Made by a program: the position numbers and the translations under genes. A DNA stretch of 64,000 nt, taken from NCBI GenBank assembly GCA_963829965.1, contig CAWHLK010000059.1:62001-126000 (forward strand), in the 5' to 3' direction. Origin of the DNA: DASXZH01 sp963829965. Its GTDB lineage: Bacteria > Armatimonadota > Fimbriimonadia > Fimbriimonadales > Fimbriimonadaceae. The stretch's first letter is position 1, and every line of letters begins with the position of its first letter. This document shows positions 54,784 to 63,914 of the stretch, piece after piece. A model generated the notes under the pieces. It was given only the letters and a program-made list of their open reading frames with translations, was not told the origin of the DNA and did no database searches.

Positions 54784-55666
54784 ATGACACCCAAGGAGAC
54801 CTCTAAGCTCATTCTTAACCTTTCGAAGAAGGGCGGCGAGAGAATCAATTCTCGGATCAATCTTAGGCAGCTCGCGATAGATGGCCCGAGAGTTCTTGGT
54901 AACTTCAGAGGATATCCGGGAATAAAGAGGATATCGAATCGCCCGGAGTTTTCAAATATTGACTGGCAGGACCTGGATTTGACTTCTTCAGACCTTGGCA
55001 ACGCCGCTTTTAGCGATGGCAGGATCGTTAATTGCGTATTCGACCAAGCAAACTGCCAAAAGATTGGTTTCTGGAACGTGCAAGTTACAGACTGCAGTTT
55101 CAAATCAACCGACTTGAGGGGAAGTGTCTTAGGCTCCTATGAGAAACGAGACACTCAACCCAACAAATTCGAAGGTGTTTGTTTCGACAATGCGGACCTT
55201 CGGGAGACAGTTCATTATGGAGATCAATATCGATTGTGTACCTTTCGGAATGCCCAGCTTCAAAGCTTGAAATTCGTAAGGTCTTGGTTTGAAGACTGCA
55301 CCTTCGAGGGGGTGCTGGACGACGTGATCTTTTGGGCAAAAGCGCCCGGTTATGACTTGCCCGAGACTCGTCTATCCGGCTGCGACTTTTCACGTTGCAG
55401 ATTAAAGTTTGTGGATTTTAGGAATATAGACTTGGCCAATGTTAAATTACCGATTGATCGATATCATATTTTTATGCCGAATGGCCCGGATGATCTCCGG
55501 GTTTGGAAGAATTTGGCTAGGGGGTTCAGTTCCGGAATCGTATCTGAAGTTTGTGGATATGCTAATTACGAGGGCAGGACGCCCCTCGATCATTGGAGTT
55601 GGAGACCTGGAATCGCTTTTCTCCCAGGAGCAGATAGAGAAGCTGCGAGAGTTTTGCATGGGTTAA
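54784..55666 (+). CDS. Pentapeptide-repeat immunity protein 2, frameshifted near 55520
   Basis: Parallel to immunity 1 throughout: GPRVLGNFRGYPGIKRISNR, LDLTSSDLGNAAFSDGRIVN, CVFDQANCQKIGFWNVQVTD. The 54784 frame drifts after ~55520; the next frame then reads SYLKFVDMLITRAGRPSIIG, LFSQEQIEKLREF and stops at 55666, matching the tail of immunity 1. ~294 residues. Sits 4 bp behind a homologous toxin tip, supporting a fixed toxin/immunity pairing. Confidence 0.75.
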
Positions 55667-55872
55667 GGGACCAACCTGAACTTCGATGGTTGGCGCCAGG
55701 GCCTTGGTCACCTACCAAGGATCAAGGGGTCCGACAACGGCGTCCTTGTCAAATATCGACGGTCAAAAACCAGGAGAAGAAGAGTTCCGTGATTTTATTG
55801 ACCGGCAAGGGGTATTCGCATGGTTGCATTGAATGCAGAAGGTCAGACGGTCGCAAGGTGCTGCAGCATTGA
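55667..55872 (+). pseudogene. Remnant of an L,D-transpeptidase-like toxin tip
   Basis: SSVILLTGKGYSHGCIECRR, SDGRKVLQH (about 55780-55872) repeats the active-site region SAKGYSHGCIETSTVGGIKL of the tip at 60001-60581. Only the last ~35 residues survive. Its stop falls at the start of border repeat B. Confidence 0.55.
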
Positions 55873-55990
55873 ACCTCTTCTGCTTTCAACGAAATGCATC
55901 GGCTAATCAAATCTGACGGCCACTTGCCTCCCATGATTGTTGGGCGGTAATTGTTCACACGTTGGCCGCATACTGGACGTGCCAATAAAG
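55867..55990 (+). repeat. Cassette-border repeat, copy B
   Basis: The left 60 bp match copy A (53455-53513). From AAATCTGACGGCCACTTG on it matches copy C (63915-63990), including CTCCCATGATT, GCGGTAATTG and CGCATACT. Confidence 0.88.
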
Positions 55991-56456
55991 GTGCGCAACC
56001 GCAACGAGGTTCTTTCGCTGATCGGGGGAGCGTGTTGTGCTGCCTTGCCGGCTGTTCCCAGCCGTCTCAAGAGCCAATCGTCGCCAAAGCGGCTACAACA
56101 CTCAACTGGACCGAACCGGATCTCAGGGAAACCACCACCTACATTCTCCCGGAGGGCGGGCCGTACGGCTGCGCAGTGATACCGCATCAGTGGCAGATCA
56201 CCACTATGTGGGCCGACAGTCGGGCCTGCCACTAGCTAGTGGAAAGGTCAGTCTTGCAAGAGCATTTGCTAGCCATTTCAAAACCGACGTCTGGGGCTTT
56301 GAGTCTCATGTGGATCCCGGGCCAGAACCCTACGGCTTCTATACCAAGCCCAGCGTTTTCCACAACTTTCTCGGCACAGTATATTTCCACTGCGACTTGA
56401 GTTCCGTACTCCCTGTGTTAGTACCGGCACTGCCCGTTTTACTACCTCGGCGTTAG
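55991..56456 (+). CDS. Broken small lipoprotein, unknown function
   Basis: From GTG 55991 RNRNEVLSLIGGACCA, then after one shift CLAGCSQPSQEPIVAKAATT (a lipobox-like LAGC) and WTEPDLRETTTYILPEGGPY; after a second shift (~56235) SHFKTDVWGFESHVDPGPEP, then VFHNFLGTVYFHCD. Three frames are needed, so this is either decayed or error-ridden. Its position in the toxin pool suggests an exported immunity lipoprotein; inference only. Confidence 0.35.
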
Positions 56457-56497
56457 GCCCTTACTGGACCAGAGGATTCCATGAGTAAATTTGCTTT

Positions 56498-57166
56498 GTG
56501 ATACCTATGCTTTTAGCAACGGCACTATTAGGTGCCATGTCTTCTTCGCATCAAGGGAATTTCTCGAGGCATCCCCATGAACTCACTAGACTTTACAGAA
56601 CAAGGCATGTTGCCGTTTACCGGCTGTCGTACAACTCGGGAAGCACGAACGCCAACGTGGATATCCAAACTACGGTCAAAGGAAAGCGTCCGGGCGGCGC
56701 CATTTTGGAGTACAGGATGCTCCACCTTTATATGTCGGATGTGAAGAACCCGCCGCACATGAGGGCTTTGCTATCCACTGTGGGCCCTTCGGGCATGCCC
56801 GACGACGCTTCGATAAACTCGAACTTCTATTTGTTTTTGAGCGTGGCCGGGGCTGTGCCGACCGGCCAAACGGGCCAACATGGTCTGTTGGCGGTCCATT
56901 GGAAGAATCGTTCGAAGGATTTGTCCCTTGATGGAGCGGGCGAGGTCGTTGAACATGATAGACGGAACAACTCACTTGTTGTGGCCTGGCGACTGACATT
57001 TCATCATGATACGGAGGAAGACCTTATATTCAAAGTCACTAGCGTCTATTCAATGGATGATTTGAGCTTGTTGGCTTCGAAGGGCGTAATGGTCACCAAA
57101 GGAGATGAAATGCCGATCTCGGTGAGGCGCTTAGCTCGTGGTCGTCTGGCACCGTTTCCTGACTGA
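56498..57166 (+). CDS. Exported protein of the Rhs pool, possible immunity
   Basis: 222 residues with an N-terminal signal (MLLATALLGAMSSSHQG after GTG 56498; a nearby ATG at 56481, MSKFAL, is one base out of frame and may be the real start). The body is beta-rich (AVYRLSYNSGSTNANVDIQT; WRLTFHHDTEEDLIFKVTSV). No family recognised. Exported immunity proteins guard against periplasm-acting toxins, which would suit the L,D-transpeptidase-like remnant upstream, but this is a guess from position. Confidence 0.5.
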   Translation: MIPMLLATALLGAMSSSHQGNFSRHPHELTRLYRTRHVAVYRLSYNSGSTNANVDIQTTVKGKRPGGAILEYRMLHLYMSDVKNPPHMRALLSTVGPSGMPDDASINSNFYLFLSVAGAVPTGQTGQHGLLAVHWKNRSKDLSLDGAGEVVEHDRRNNSLVVAWRLTFHHDTEEDLIFKVTSVYSMDDLSLLASKGVMVTKGDEMPISVRRLARGRLAPFPD

Positions 57167-57412
57167 ACAAAATCACTCCGCCCGAACGGCTGCGGACTCC
57201 GACGAATTTTTCACCTCGATCCGATTTTATGTTTCACCTCTTCCAAAGTTATCCTTCACGTGTTTGGTACTGCCGATATTTGGGCGAATTTTCGATGGTT
57301 TGAACTCCGTGGCAGTTTCGGTGTAGACCAAGGTCGAGTGCACCACCCCTGGGCTGAAAATCAAGGTCGAAAGTGCACCAGGACCTTAACGACCCTAACA
57401 ATGCGACAATTA

Positions 57413-57839
57413 AAATGGAACGGCCATCCTCGGTCTCGCACTCTGTCTCGGCTGCCAAGAACACAGCTACAGCCCACAGACGCAGAGCGCGATTTTCTCA
57501 TTTGTTCAGTATTATTATTGGCAGAATGGACGTTTGCCAACTGGCCGGGCGGACATAGAGGCCCTTGTATCGCAAATGGACGAACTTTGCCGCCTTTTAC
57601 CCGGCGACAAACTCGAAATCCGTGAAGAGCCGCTTGATTTGAAGTACCAGGAATTCGAAAAGGATTGGTTGCCCTACGTCAAGAACATCGAGATCAAAAT
57701 CGTTGGGAAGGAGGGCAACGTGAAGAGAGTCTGCGATGACCAGCGCATCTGCTGCAAGAAAGGCGGCTGGTGGAGCAGCGGTGAATGGGTTCAATTCGGC
57801 CATAAGCGGCGGACGTGGGACACTTTTTTAATTCTTTAA
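57413..57839 (+). CDS. Small lipoprotein of the Rhs pool (start shifted)
   Basis: ATG 57413 is one base out of frame with TAILGLALCLGCQEHSYSPQ, a clear lipoprotein signal ending LGC. The frame then continues YYWQNGRLPTGRADIEALVS, MDELCRLLPGDKLEI ... to 57839. ~140 residues. AAAGGAGAG follows for the next gene 19 bp on. Unknown family; possibly another exported immunity protein. Confidence 0.4.
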
Positions 57840-57858
57840 AAGGAGAGTTTGGAATTCC

Positions 57859-58518
57859 ATGAATCTACTTCCCCAATCCAGTGCCTTTGAGTTCAGTCGG
57901 ATTTTTTTGGGCAGCTCAACATATACGTCTTCCTATTCGCCCCCTGGTATCAGTAGCCTGGGAGACTGCGCGCAGTGGTCCCACTATAGCGAAAAACAGG
58001 CTTGTGTGGCGCAAGACGACCTGCACACCAAGATTCCCGACGAGCTTCCTAGCGTTTTTAGACTCGGGATCATCGGCCGGGGCAACGCTGACGTTCTGTG
58101 GCATTATCGGACTCGGGCTCTTCGGGACGAGCTGCGGGCCGCCTTTGAGAGAGAAGCATTTACCGGGCTTGAGTTTCGAGAAATACATCTCTTTAAAGGA
58201 ATGCGGTGCAAGGAACCTGTGGGCGGCTATGTTGAAATGAGGGTAACCGGTCGAGTTCCAGTCGATATGGATAAGTCAGGCATCCCTATTATTTATGAAT
58301 GCCCTATTTGTGGCTACAAGCGCTACGGCCAGTGGAAGAAAGAATTAGGCCTCCACTTCGAAGGAGAGCCTGAGAAGTGGCCCGACGCATTTATGATGGA
58401 ACAAGGATTGACCCTTCAGAACTTTGTAAAGCCGAGGCTGGCCCAGTTTATCGTGGACCTCGGCCTTAGACCGGTCATGCTAACACGGGTGGAGGACGTG
58501 GTTCCGTTCGAATTTTGA
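57859..58518 (+). CDS. CPxCG-containing immunity-like protein
   Basis: 219 residues, good AAAGGAGAG Shine-Dalgarno. C-terminal half: VGGYVEMRVTGRVPVDMDKS, IYECPICGYKRYGQWKKELG, LHFEGEPEKWPDAFMMEQG, then KPRLAQFIVDLGLRPVMLTR. The order 'CP.CG ... W.D.f..e......k.r.~~f~~~~gl..v~l~~v' recalls the double-CxxCG (SitI-type) immunity proteins, though only one CxxCG is seen here. A broken paralogue is at 62127-62771. Confidence 0.6.
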   Translation: MNLLPQSSAFEFSRIFLGSSTYTSSYSPPGISSLGDCAQWSHYSEKQACVAQDDLHTKIPDELPSVFRLGIIGRGNADVLWHYRTRALRDELRAAFEREAFTGLEFREIHLFKGMRCKEPVGGYVEMRVTGRVPVDMDKSGIPIIYECPICGYKRYGQWKKELGLHFEGEPEKWPDAFMMEQGLTLQNFVKPRLAQFIVDLGLRPVMLTRVEDVVPFEF

Positions 58519-58718
58519 GCCTCTTCCGAGTTGACCATACAAGATTCTGAAGACGCATCTAGCCCTTAACTCTTCTTGCACGCACTGAGGATCTTCGGTA
58601 ATCTCGTCTCTATTACCCTGATAGAGCCCGCCTGTCATACGTGCTCTTAAGCCAGGAGGAGCCTGGGATGTCAACCGCGTTGATCAAGAGATAAAGTTCA
58701 GGCAAACTATTACAATCC

Positions 58719-59336
58719 GTGAAGGTAAAAACTCCCGCAAAGAGCCTGGATGAAATATTGCTTCCAGCTGGATTCACGAGAAGCGGCAACATCTGGACCC
58801 GCCGCTTCGGGGAATATACCGACGTTATTGATGTCCAGAGAAGTGGTCACACGTATTCGATGACCCTTAATGCTGGAGTGCTCGACCCGGTCACCAACGA
58901 AATCTGTTGGGGAGCGGCGGAAGTTGAACCCGTAAAAGAGTGGCAATGCACAGTTAGAATCCGAGCTGGCCGCTTGCGGGATGGGAAAGAACTGTGGTGG
59001 GACTCGGGAGGCGAGGAGGCCTATGAGGAGCAGAAGGCAGAGGTCTCGGAATACCTGCTGCCGTTCATCGACTCGATGCATTCGCCGGTCTCCATGAGGG
59101 ACTACCTCGCAAACGCTCGACATCTTGACCCGGTAGAACGCATTTATCTCATGATTCTTGAGCAACGAACTAGCAACTCTCAGGGAGCACAATGCGCCCT
59201 TGCCGAATTGCTTCGCCTATACCCTGTTTGGTCGGACCGAGCGCTCACTGCCGTGAATGCACTTGCGCAGACCTCGCCTATAGACACGCAATCTCTGATC
59301 GAAATGATAGCTAAAGCACCCACTATCCGACTGTAA
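58719..59336 (+). CDS. DUF4304-like immunity protein
   Basis: 205 residues from GTG 58719. LDEILLPAGFTRSGNIWTRR, FGEYTDVIDVQRSGHTYSMT, LNAGVLDP matches the DUF4304 pattern ('Lk..GF...g..w.r....~~~vi~vQ.s....~~~iN.gv'), a family often placed beside polymorphic toxins. The stop lies exactly at the junction with the duplicated Rhs core, so this immunity gene directly abuts a recombination end point. Confidence 0.7.
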   Translation: MKVKTPAKSLDEILLPAGFTRSGNIWTRRFGEYTDVIDVQRSGHTYSMTLNAGVLDPVTNEICWGAAEVEPVKEWQCTVRIRAGRLRDGKELWWDSGGEEAYEEQKAEVSEYLLPFIDSMHSPVSMRDYLANARHLDPVERIYLMILEQRTSNSQGAQCALAELLRLYPVWSDRALTAVNALAQTSPIDTQSLIEMIAKAPTIRL

Positions 59337-60581
59337 GCTACGATCTCTTCGGCCTCTCGGGTGGATCTATAGATGGAAGCAATATCGCCTCTCTATCCTT
59401 CACCAACCCTTCCACTCAGGCTCCGAATACCTTCTCCTACGACTACTACCCGGACGGGCTGCGCGCGGATAAGTCTCCTGGGGCCTACTATCTTTACGAT
59501 GGCGACCAGCTGGTTGCCATCTACAACCCCAGCTTTCCAGGCCAGTTGGAATATTCCTACATGTGGGGACCAACCGGGATCGCCGGAGAGTTTACGAGCT
59601 CGCTAACGGAGGGGCAGGGTCAACCTAACATCCTTTTCACTTACGACTTGATGGGAAACCGAGTCGGGCGCCATCCGATTAGTTCGGGCAGTAACGCTTT
59701 AACCGACTCACAGACGATTTACGATGGATATGGCCTTGCGATTGCCGATGCCGAGAACACAGATTTCGACTCGACATTCCAGCCCCTAGACTCCGGCCAA
59801 ACCGATCCCATTGGCTACAAAGGCCAGGTTGGCTGCTTTACGGACCCTGAATCGGGTTTGGTCTACTGCCAGCAGCGGTACTACTCGCCTCTGCTTGGCC
59901 GATGGCTGACGCGGGACCCTAGCGGTCTCGAACGTGGGGTAAACGAGTATGAATTTGCGGGAATAACCCCGTAATAAACGCTGACCCTGACGGACTGGAC
60001 TGGTTCGAATATAATGGCACTCGAATTATATACTGGGCGGGAAATTATCTTGATAGAACCCACGAACTTTGGGAAACCTCCGGCACGTCAGGCCTTCCGA
60101 ATATGCAAACCCCGGCATGGCAGGGGTTTTCTGGAGTAAATCACGAGGGCGGGGGTCCCGCGCCAGAAGGCCATTACAGGATAAATCTCACTCTTGACCC
60201 AAATCGAGTAGCCGGAACGGCTAAAACGATCGAAAACGGGAAAACGTTCTACGAAACGACCGCCGGCAAAGGGATTGAGCGGATACCAACCTATGCGGAC
60301 ATGGACAGGCGATATCATTGCGCCGGCCGTCTCAATCCGACTTCACGACCACGTTTTTCCCAAATTGGGGAAGGTTCCGAGCGCGCCTCGAACACGTAGG
60401 CAAGAGCTCCTCAAGGGATGACATATACTTTCACGATTCTGCAAAGGGATATTCACACGGCTGTATCGAAACAAGTACGGTTGGAGGCATCAAGCTGCTT
60501 GAGCAGCTCTTGACAGATCGTCAAGGTGGGGATAAAAGCATAGATATTTTGGTTCGATACACGGGCAACACAACGTACTAG
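59336..60581 (+). pseudogene. Duplicated Rhs core end carrying an L,D-transpeptidase-like toxin tip
   Basis: 59336-59913 is a near-identical copy (a few substitutions) of 51188-51765 of the full rhs gene. It covers YDYYPDGLRADKS, GYKGQVGCFTDPESGLVYCQ and RYYSPLLGRWLTRDPSGLER. It has no 5' part. After a missing A at ~59960 (GNNPVINADPDGLDWFEYNG) comes a new tip: GPAPEGHYRINLTLDPN, a shift near 60330, then DDIYFHDSAKGYSHGCIETS, ending 60581. H...(S)HGC is the YkuD/Tlde1 L,D-transpeptidase signature, which would attack peptidoglycan. A complete replacement tip awaiting recombination into the full gene is my reading. Confidence 0.75.
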
Positions 60582-60597
60582 GCACCCGCAGCTACCC

Positions 60598-61302
60598 ATG
60601 ATATTTATTGCATTGTTTACACATTTATTTTCGGCGAGGCTTGACCCCATCTCATTCTTTCCGTTGCAGCCAGCTTACACAGTGGACTCTAACATGGAAT
60701 TGGTCTTGGTGAATAAGAGCTCTACAGGCGTTCTAGTAAAGCTGAGGCTTGAGAGCCTGGAAGACGGCAAATACTTCGAGAGGATGGACGACATATTCGC
60801 TCCCACTTGGACGTCAGCTGAACCGCCAGCGGCCATTGGGCCGAGGAAAACCGCCGTCTACCACTGGCGGCCATGTGGCCAACCCGGCTACTATCTGCCG
60901 GCCCCCGGCACAATCTATCGACTCGTTGCTTACTCCCCCTTCCAAGAAAAGGACTTAGCGACATCAGCGACCTTCACGATTCGACAGTCCAAGATGGCCG
61001 TGGTAAGTGTAAGCGGTAAGGGCAGCCGCATTTCCCTTCGCCTTATCAATTTGACTCACCAGCCCCTTCGACTCAAGTTCGGACTCGATGAGCAAGTTCG
61101 AAATGAGACTGTCAGCATAGGATTACTCAGCACGCGCGGATCAAATCCTGAAATGTTCCTCGTTCCACCCGAACGTCTCATATCATTCGAGTTGCGCACG
61201 CCCAAGAAATATGCCTACGGTAGGGTCGCGAGAGGCCAAGTTCAAGTTAGTTTCCTTGATGCCAGAACTGGCGCAACCGTTCACCCGCCAGCGCCATTGT
61301 GA
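60598..61302 (+). CDS. Exported protein, candidate immunity to the L,D-transpeptidase-like tip
   Basis: 234 residues, 16 bp after the toxin tip. Hydrophobic N-terminus (MIFIALFTHLFSARLDPISF), then beta-strand-rich sequence (NMELVLVNKSSTGVLVKLRL; MAVVSVSGKGSRISLRLINL). No family recognised. A signal-bearing immunity makes sense because the proposed toxin acts on the cell wall; evidence is position plus signal only. Confidence 0.5.
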   Translation: MIFIALFTHLFSARLDPISFFPLQPAYTVDSNMELVLVNKSSTGVLVKLRLESLEDGKYFERMDDIFAPTWTSAEPPAAIGPRKTAVYHWRPCGQPGYYLPAPGTIYRLVAYSPFQEKDLATSATFTIRQSKMAVVSVSGKGSRISLRLINLTHQPLRLKFGLDEQVRNETVSIGLLSTRGSNPEMFLVPPERLISFELRTPKKYAYGRVARGQVQVSFLDARTGATVHPPAPL

Positions 61303-61618
61303 CCATCGCCCCTTAGACCTGCTGGCTTGCCCCAGCAACCTTGCGGAAGCTAAGAATACAGGTTTGCCTTAACTGTTGGCGATCATCTGCGTGTGGTCTA
61401 CACCATTCCGGAAGAAAAATCCGACTCAAAATTCCTGGCATTAAGCTTGGCTTCCGCGGGCGTTCGGTTGCAAGGTCACGAGCGTGGTGCGGATTCTAAT
61501 GAAGCAGACACCAATGGCGGATGTTGCCGATCCTGTTGGCGATCATCGAAAAGACCGCCGCTTGATCGCCGAATAATGCGCCAGCGCGCGTTAAGGACGC
61601 CTCCCAGTCCACGGAGTC
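61303..61618. other. Degenerate stretch between cassettes
   Basis: No whole gene. A 50-codon open piece (VGDHLRVVYTIPEEKSDSKF, LALSLASAGVRLQGHERG) may be the tail of a lost immunity gene. Confidence 0.4.
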
Positions 61619-62110
61619 ATGGAGGCCTACTTCTACCGTGCGGATGGGCTTCGAACGTCAAAGGCGTTCGGTGGGGTCGCGGGAACCAATGGCGAATCCT
61701 CTTACCTGCCAAACCAGACGTTTCTCTACGATGGCGATAAGCTCCTGGCCCAGTTCGTTCCAAACGGAAGCAACGGAGGCGTTATGCAGTACGCCTACAT
61801 CTGGGGCCCGACCGGGATCATTGCGCGAGTGAGCCCTGGTTCGGACAATCCAACGGTTGTTTATTACACTTACGACCCGATGGGCAACCGGGTTGGGCGC
61901 CATCTAGGGCCAAATTCGGACGGGTCCGCGCCATATGTAACGGCCGGGGACCAAACCGTTTATGATGGCTTAGGGTCGGTCTTGATGTCGGTCGGAACGC
62001 GCGGCATGCCATTGCCGGAATACGGCCCACAGGACCCCGTAGGCTACAAGGGCCAGGTTGGCTGCGTCTGGCAACTCGGAGGCAGATCTTTGACTACATG
62101 GCAAAATTGA
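61619..62110 (+). pseudogene. Second, diverged Rhs-core fragment cut at GYKGQVGC
   Basis: YRADGLRTSKAFGGVAGTNG, then IWGPTGIIARVSPGSDNP, YTYDPMGNRVGRHLGP and DPVGYKGQVGC follow the Rhs core of the full gene at moderate identity. Homology stops right after GYKGQVGC; the next 14 residues are unrelated. No start upstream. A relic of another rhs gene, broken at the same motif that lies within the duplicated core. Confidence 0.75.
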
Positions 62111-62126
62111 GGGCAAGATACAATTC

Positions 62127-62771
62127 ATGACATTGCCGCAGGGCTCGCTTTTCCAAGTAGGACCAGTTTTTGACCTTGCCTACAGCTACGTGTCTAAAAC
62201 GACGTCCGATGAACCGCTGCAGTTAGCCGATTGCATTAATGAACGATTCACTCCGCCGTCCTGTTCAAATTGGTCAGAGCATGGATCTGATTACGTCGTG
62301 CCAAGCGAATATAAACTTGGCGTAATTTGACGCGGAAATGCTGACATTCTGTGGCATCCCGACACGTGCGCAGTTAGCGTGGACCTTATGCCAACCATCT
62401 CAGCTGAGGGCTTCCGTGGAATAGAGTTTCGACCGATCAATCTCTTCAAGGGCCTAAAGTGCAGAGAACCCGTTTCGGGATACGTAGAAATGCGCGTAAC
62501 GGGAAAGGTTCCCGTAGACTTGAAGCGATCCGAAGTAAAAATCGACTACGAGTGTCCGATCTGCGGATTCATTAGATACAGTCATTGGACGAAAGAAGCC
62601 GGCCTGCATTTTGAGGGCGACTTTGACGAGTGGCCCGATGTTTTCAAAATGGAGCAGGTCATCACTACCTTTGTGTTCGCTAAACCGAGATTCGCTCAGT
62701 TTTTGGTTGACACGAGGCTCAAGCCGGTCATGTTAACGAGAATCGAGGACCTGTGGCCTTACTGGTATTGA
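62127..62771 (+). pseudogene. CPxCG immunity paralogue with in-frame TGA
   Basis: Same frame throughout. N-part ends YKLGVI, TGA at 62328-62330, then RGNADILWHPDTCAVSVDLM, FRGIEFRPINLFKGLKCREP, KIDYECPICGFIRYSHWTKE to 62771. It aligns with 57859-58518, where the TGA position is Gly (GIIGRGNADVLWH). A single G-to-T change would create the stop. Either decayed or a sequence error. Confidence 0.7.
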
Positions 62772-62775
62772 CTGC

Positions 62776-62998
62776 TTCGCGACTTTCAAACGGCCCAACC
62801 AAGACACCAGGCAAGTAGGCGACAACTGGTGGCTATGGGACGGCAAAAGCGAGGCGCGGGTGGGCAGGCTCCGGGCAGACCAGAAGCGTTCACCCATTCG
62901 TCAAATCATAAACGACACGATGCTAATTGAAAGACTCGAAACCGGCCGGCTACCCGAGCACAAAGCATGGCACTGGACCATGAATAGGATCCGCCGAT
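62776..62998 (+). pseudogene. Imm26-like C-terminal remnant
   Basis: FATFKRPNQDTRQVGDNWWL, WDGKSEARVG, then IINDTMLIERLETGRLPEH matches the last ~65 residues of the immunity gene at 53739-54196. The N-terminal half is missing. It directly precedes the third pentapeptide immunity gene. Confidence 0.7.
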
Positions 62999-63890
62999 AA
63001 ACGACTTTCTGGACCTGGTTGCCGAAAGGCAACTCGAACAAAAGATGACGCCAAGCGGCCTAGTCGACATGCGCAAGACCAAGATCACTGGGCCGACCAT
63101 CACGGGCAGCGTTAAAGGATATCCGGATATTAAGCGTATTATGAATCGACCGGAGTTCACCGGCGTTTCGTGGCGGGACATCGATTTTACAGGGTCTGAT
63201 TTTGGCGAGGCAATGTTCGTTGGGTGCGAGATATCCAATTGCATTTTTGAGAGAGCGAACTGTCAGAACATAGGCTTTTGGGATGTGAGGCTTGCCGGCT
63301 GCAACTTCAACCACGCAAATCTGAGGAGCAGTGTTTGGGGGGCACTTAGCAGCGAACAGCCTCGCCCGAACGTGTTCAAGGAATGCACATTTGACTGCGC
63401 GGATCTTCGCGATACCGTTCACTTCGCTGAGCAGTATTACTCGTGCTCCTTCCGAAACTCGAGGCTTAGAAAGCTCCAACTAGACGGCACTGTTTTTAAG
63501 GACTGCGTCTTTGAAGGCGCCCTGGACCAACTCATGTTTCTGAAGCGCTCAAGTCGAGGGCCGGATCTGCCAGAAAACTCTATGGAAGGATGCGATCTGT
63601 CGAAGTGCACTCTGAAATTTGTTGAGTTCCGTAACATGAACTTGACTAACACCCGGCTCCCCCTGGGTGGAGTTCATATATTTCTTCCCCGTGGCCCGGA
63701 GGACTTGCTCGAATGGTCGCGTAGACTTGGGGAAGACTCCATTACACTGGGTGCACTTGGGTTCATTAAATTCCTTGCCGAGACTTGTGGAACGCCCTCC
63801 ATTATTGCGGAATCGGATATCACAAAAAATTTCTCGAAGGAACAAATTGACTTGTTGCGGAGGGTAGCTTCTGGCGGCGCAAAACCCTAA
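62988..63890 (+). CDS. Pentapeptide-repeat immunity protein 3; start unresolved
   Basis: Homologous to immunities 1 and 2: GPTITGSVKGYPDIKRIMNR, IDFTGSDFGEAMFVGCEISN, CIFERANCQNIGFWDVRLAG, ending FSKEQIDLLRRVASGG. ATG 63045 gives 281 residues, but homology extends upstream (INDFLDLVAERQLEQKM) to ~62988 with no start in frame; ATG 62980 is out of frame, so an indel near 62985 is likely. No toxin tip lies before it: an orphan immunity. Confidence 0.75.
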   Translation, partial: DPPINDFLDLVAERQLEQKMTPSGLVDMRKTKITGPTITGSVKGYPDIKRIMNRPEFTGVSWRDIDFTGSDFGEAMFVGCEISNCIFERANCQNIGFWDVRLAGCNFNHANLRSSVWGALSSEQPRPNVFKECTFDCADLRDTVHFAEQYYSCSFRNSRLRKLQLDGTVFKDCVFEGALDQLMFLKRSSRGPDLPENSMEGCDLSKCTLKFVEFRNMNLTNTRLPLGGVHIFLPRGPEDLLEWSRRLGEDSITLGALGFIKFLAETCGTPSIIAESDITKNFSKEQIDLLRRVASGGAKP

Positions 63891-63914
63891 ATTGGTGGTT
63901 GTATAGTTGATAAC

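Noticed and set aside
62328..62330. TGA read as glycine (alternative code 25)
   Set aside because: TGA clearly ends many genes here (for example etfB, rhs and cheR), so recoding of the whole genome is excluded; a point lesion or error explains the two in-frame cases.
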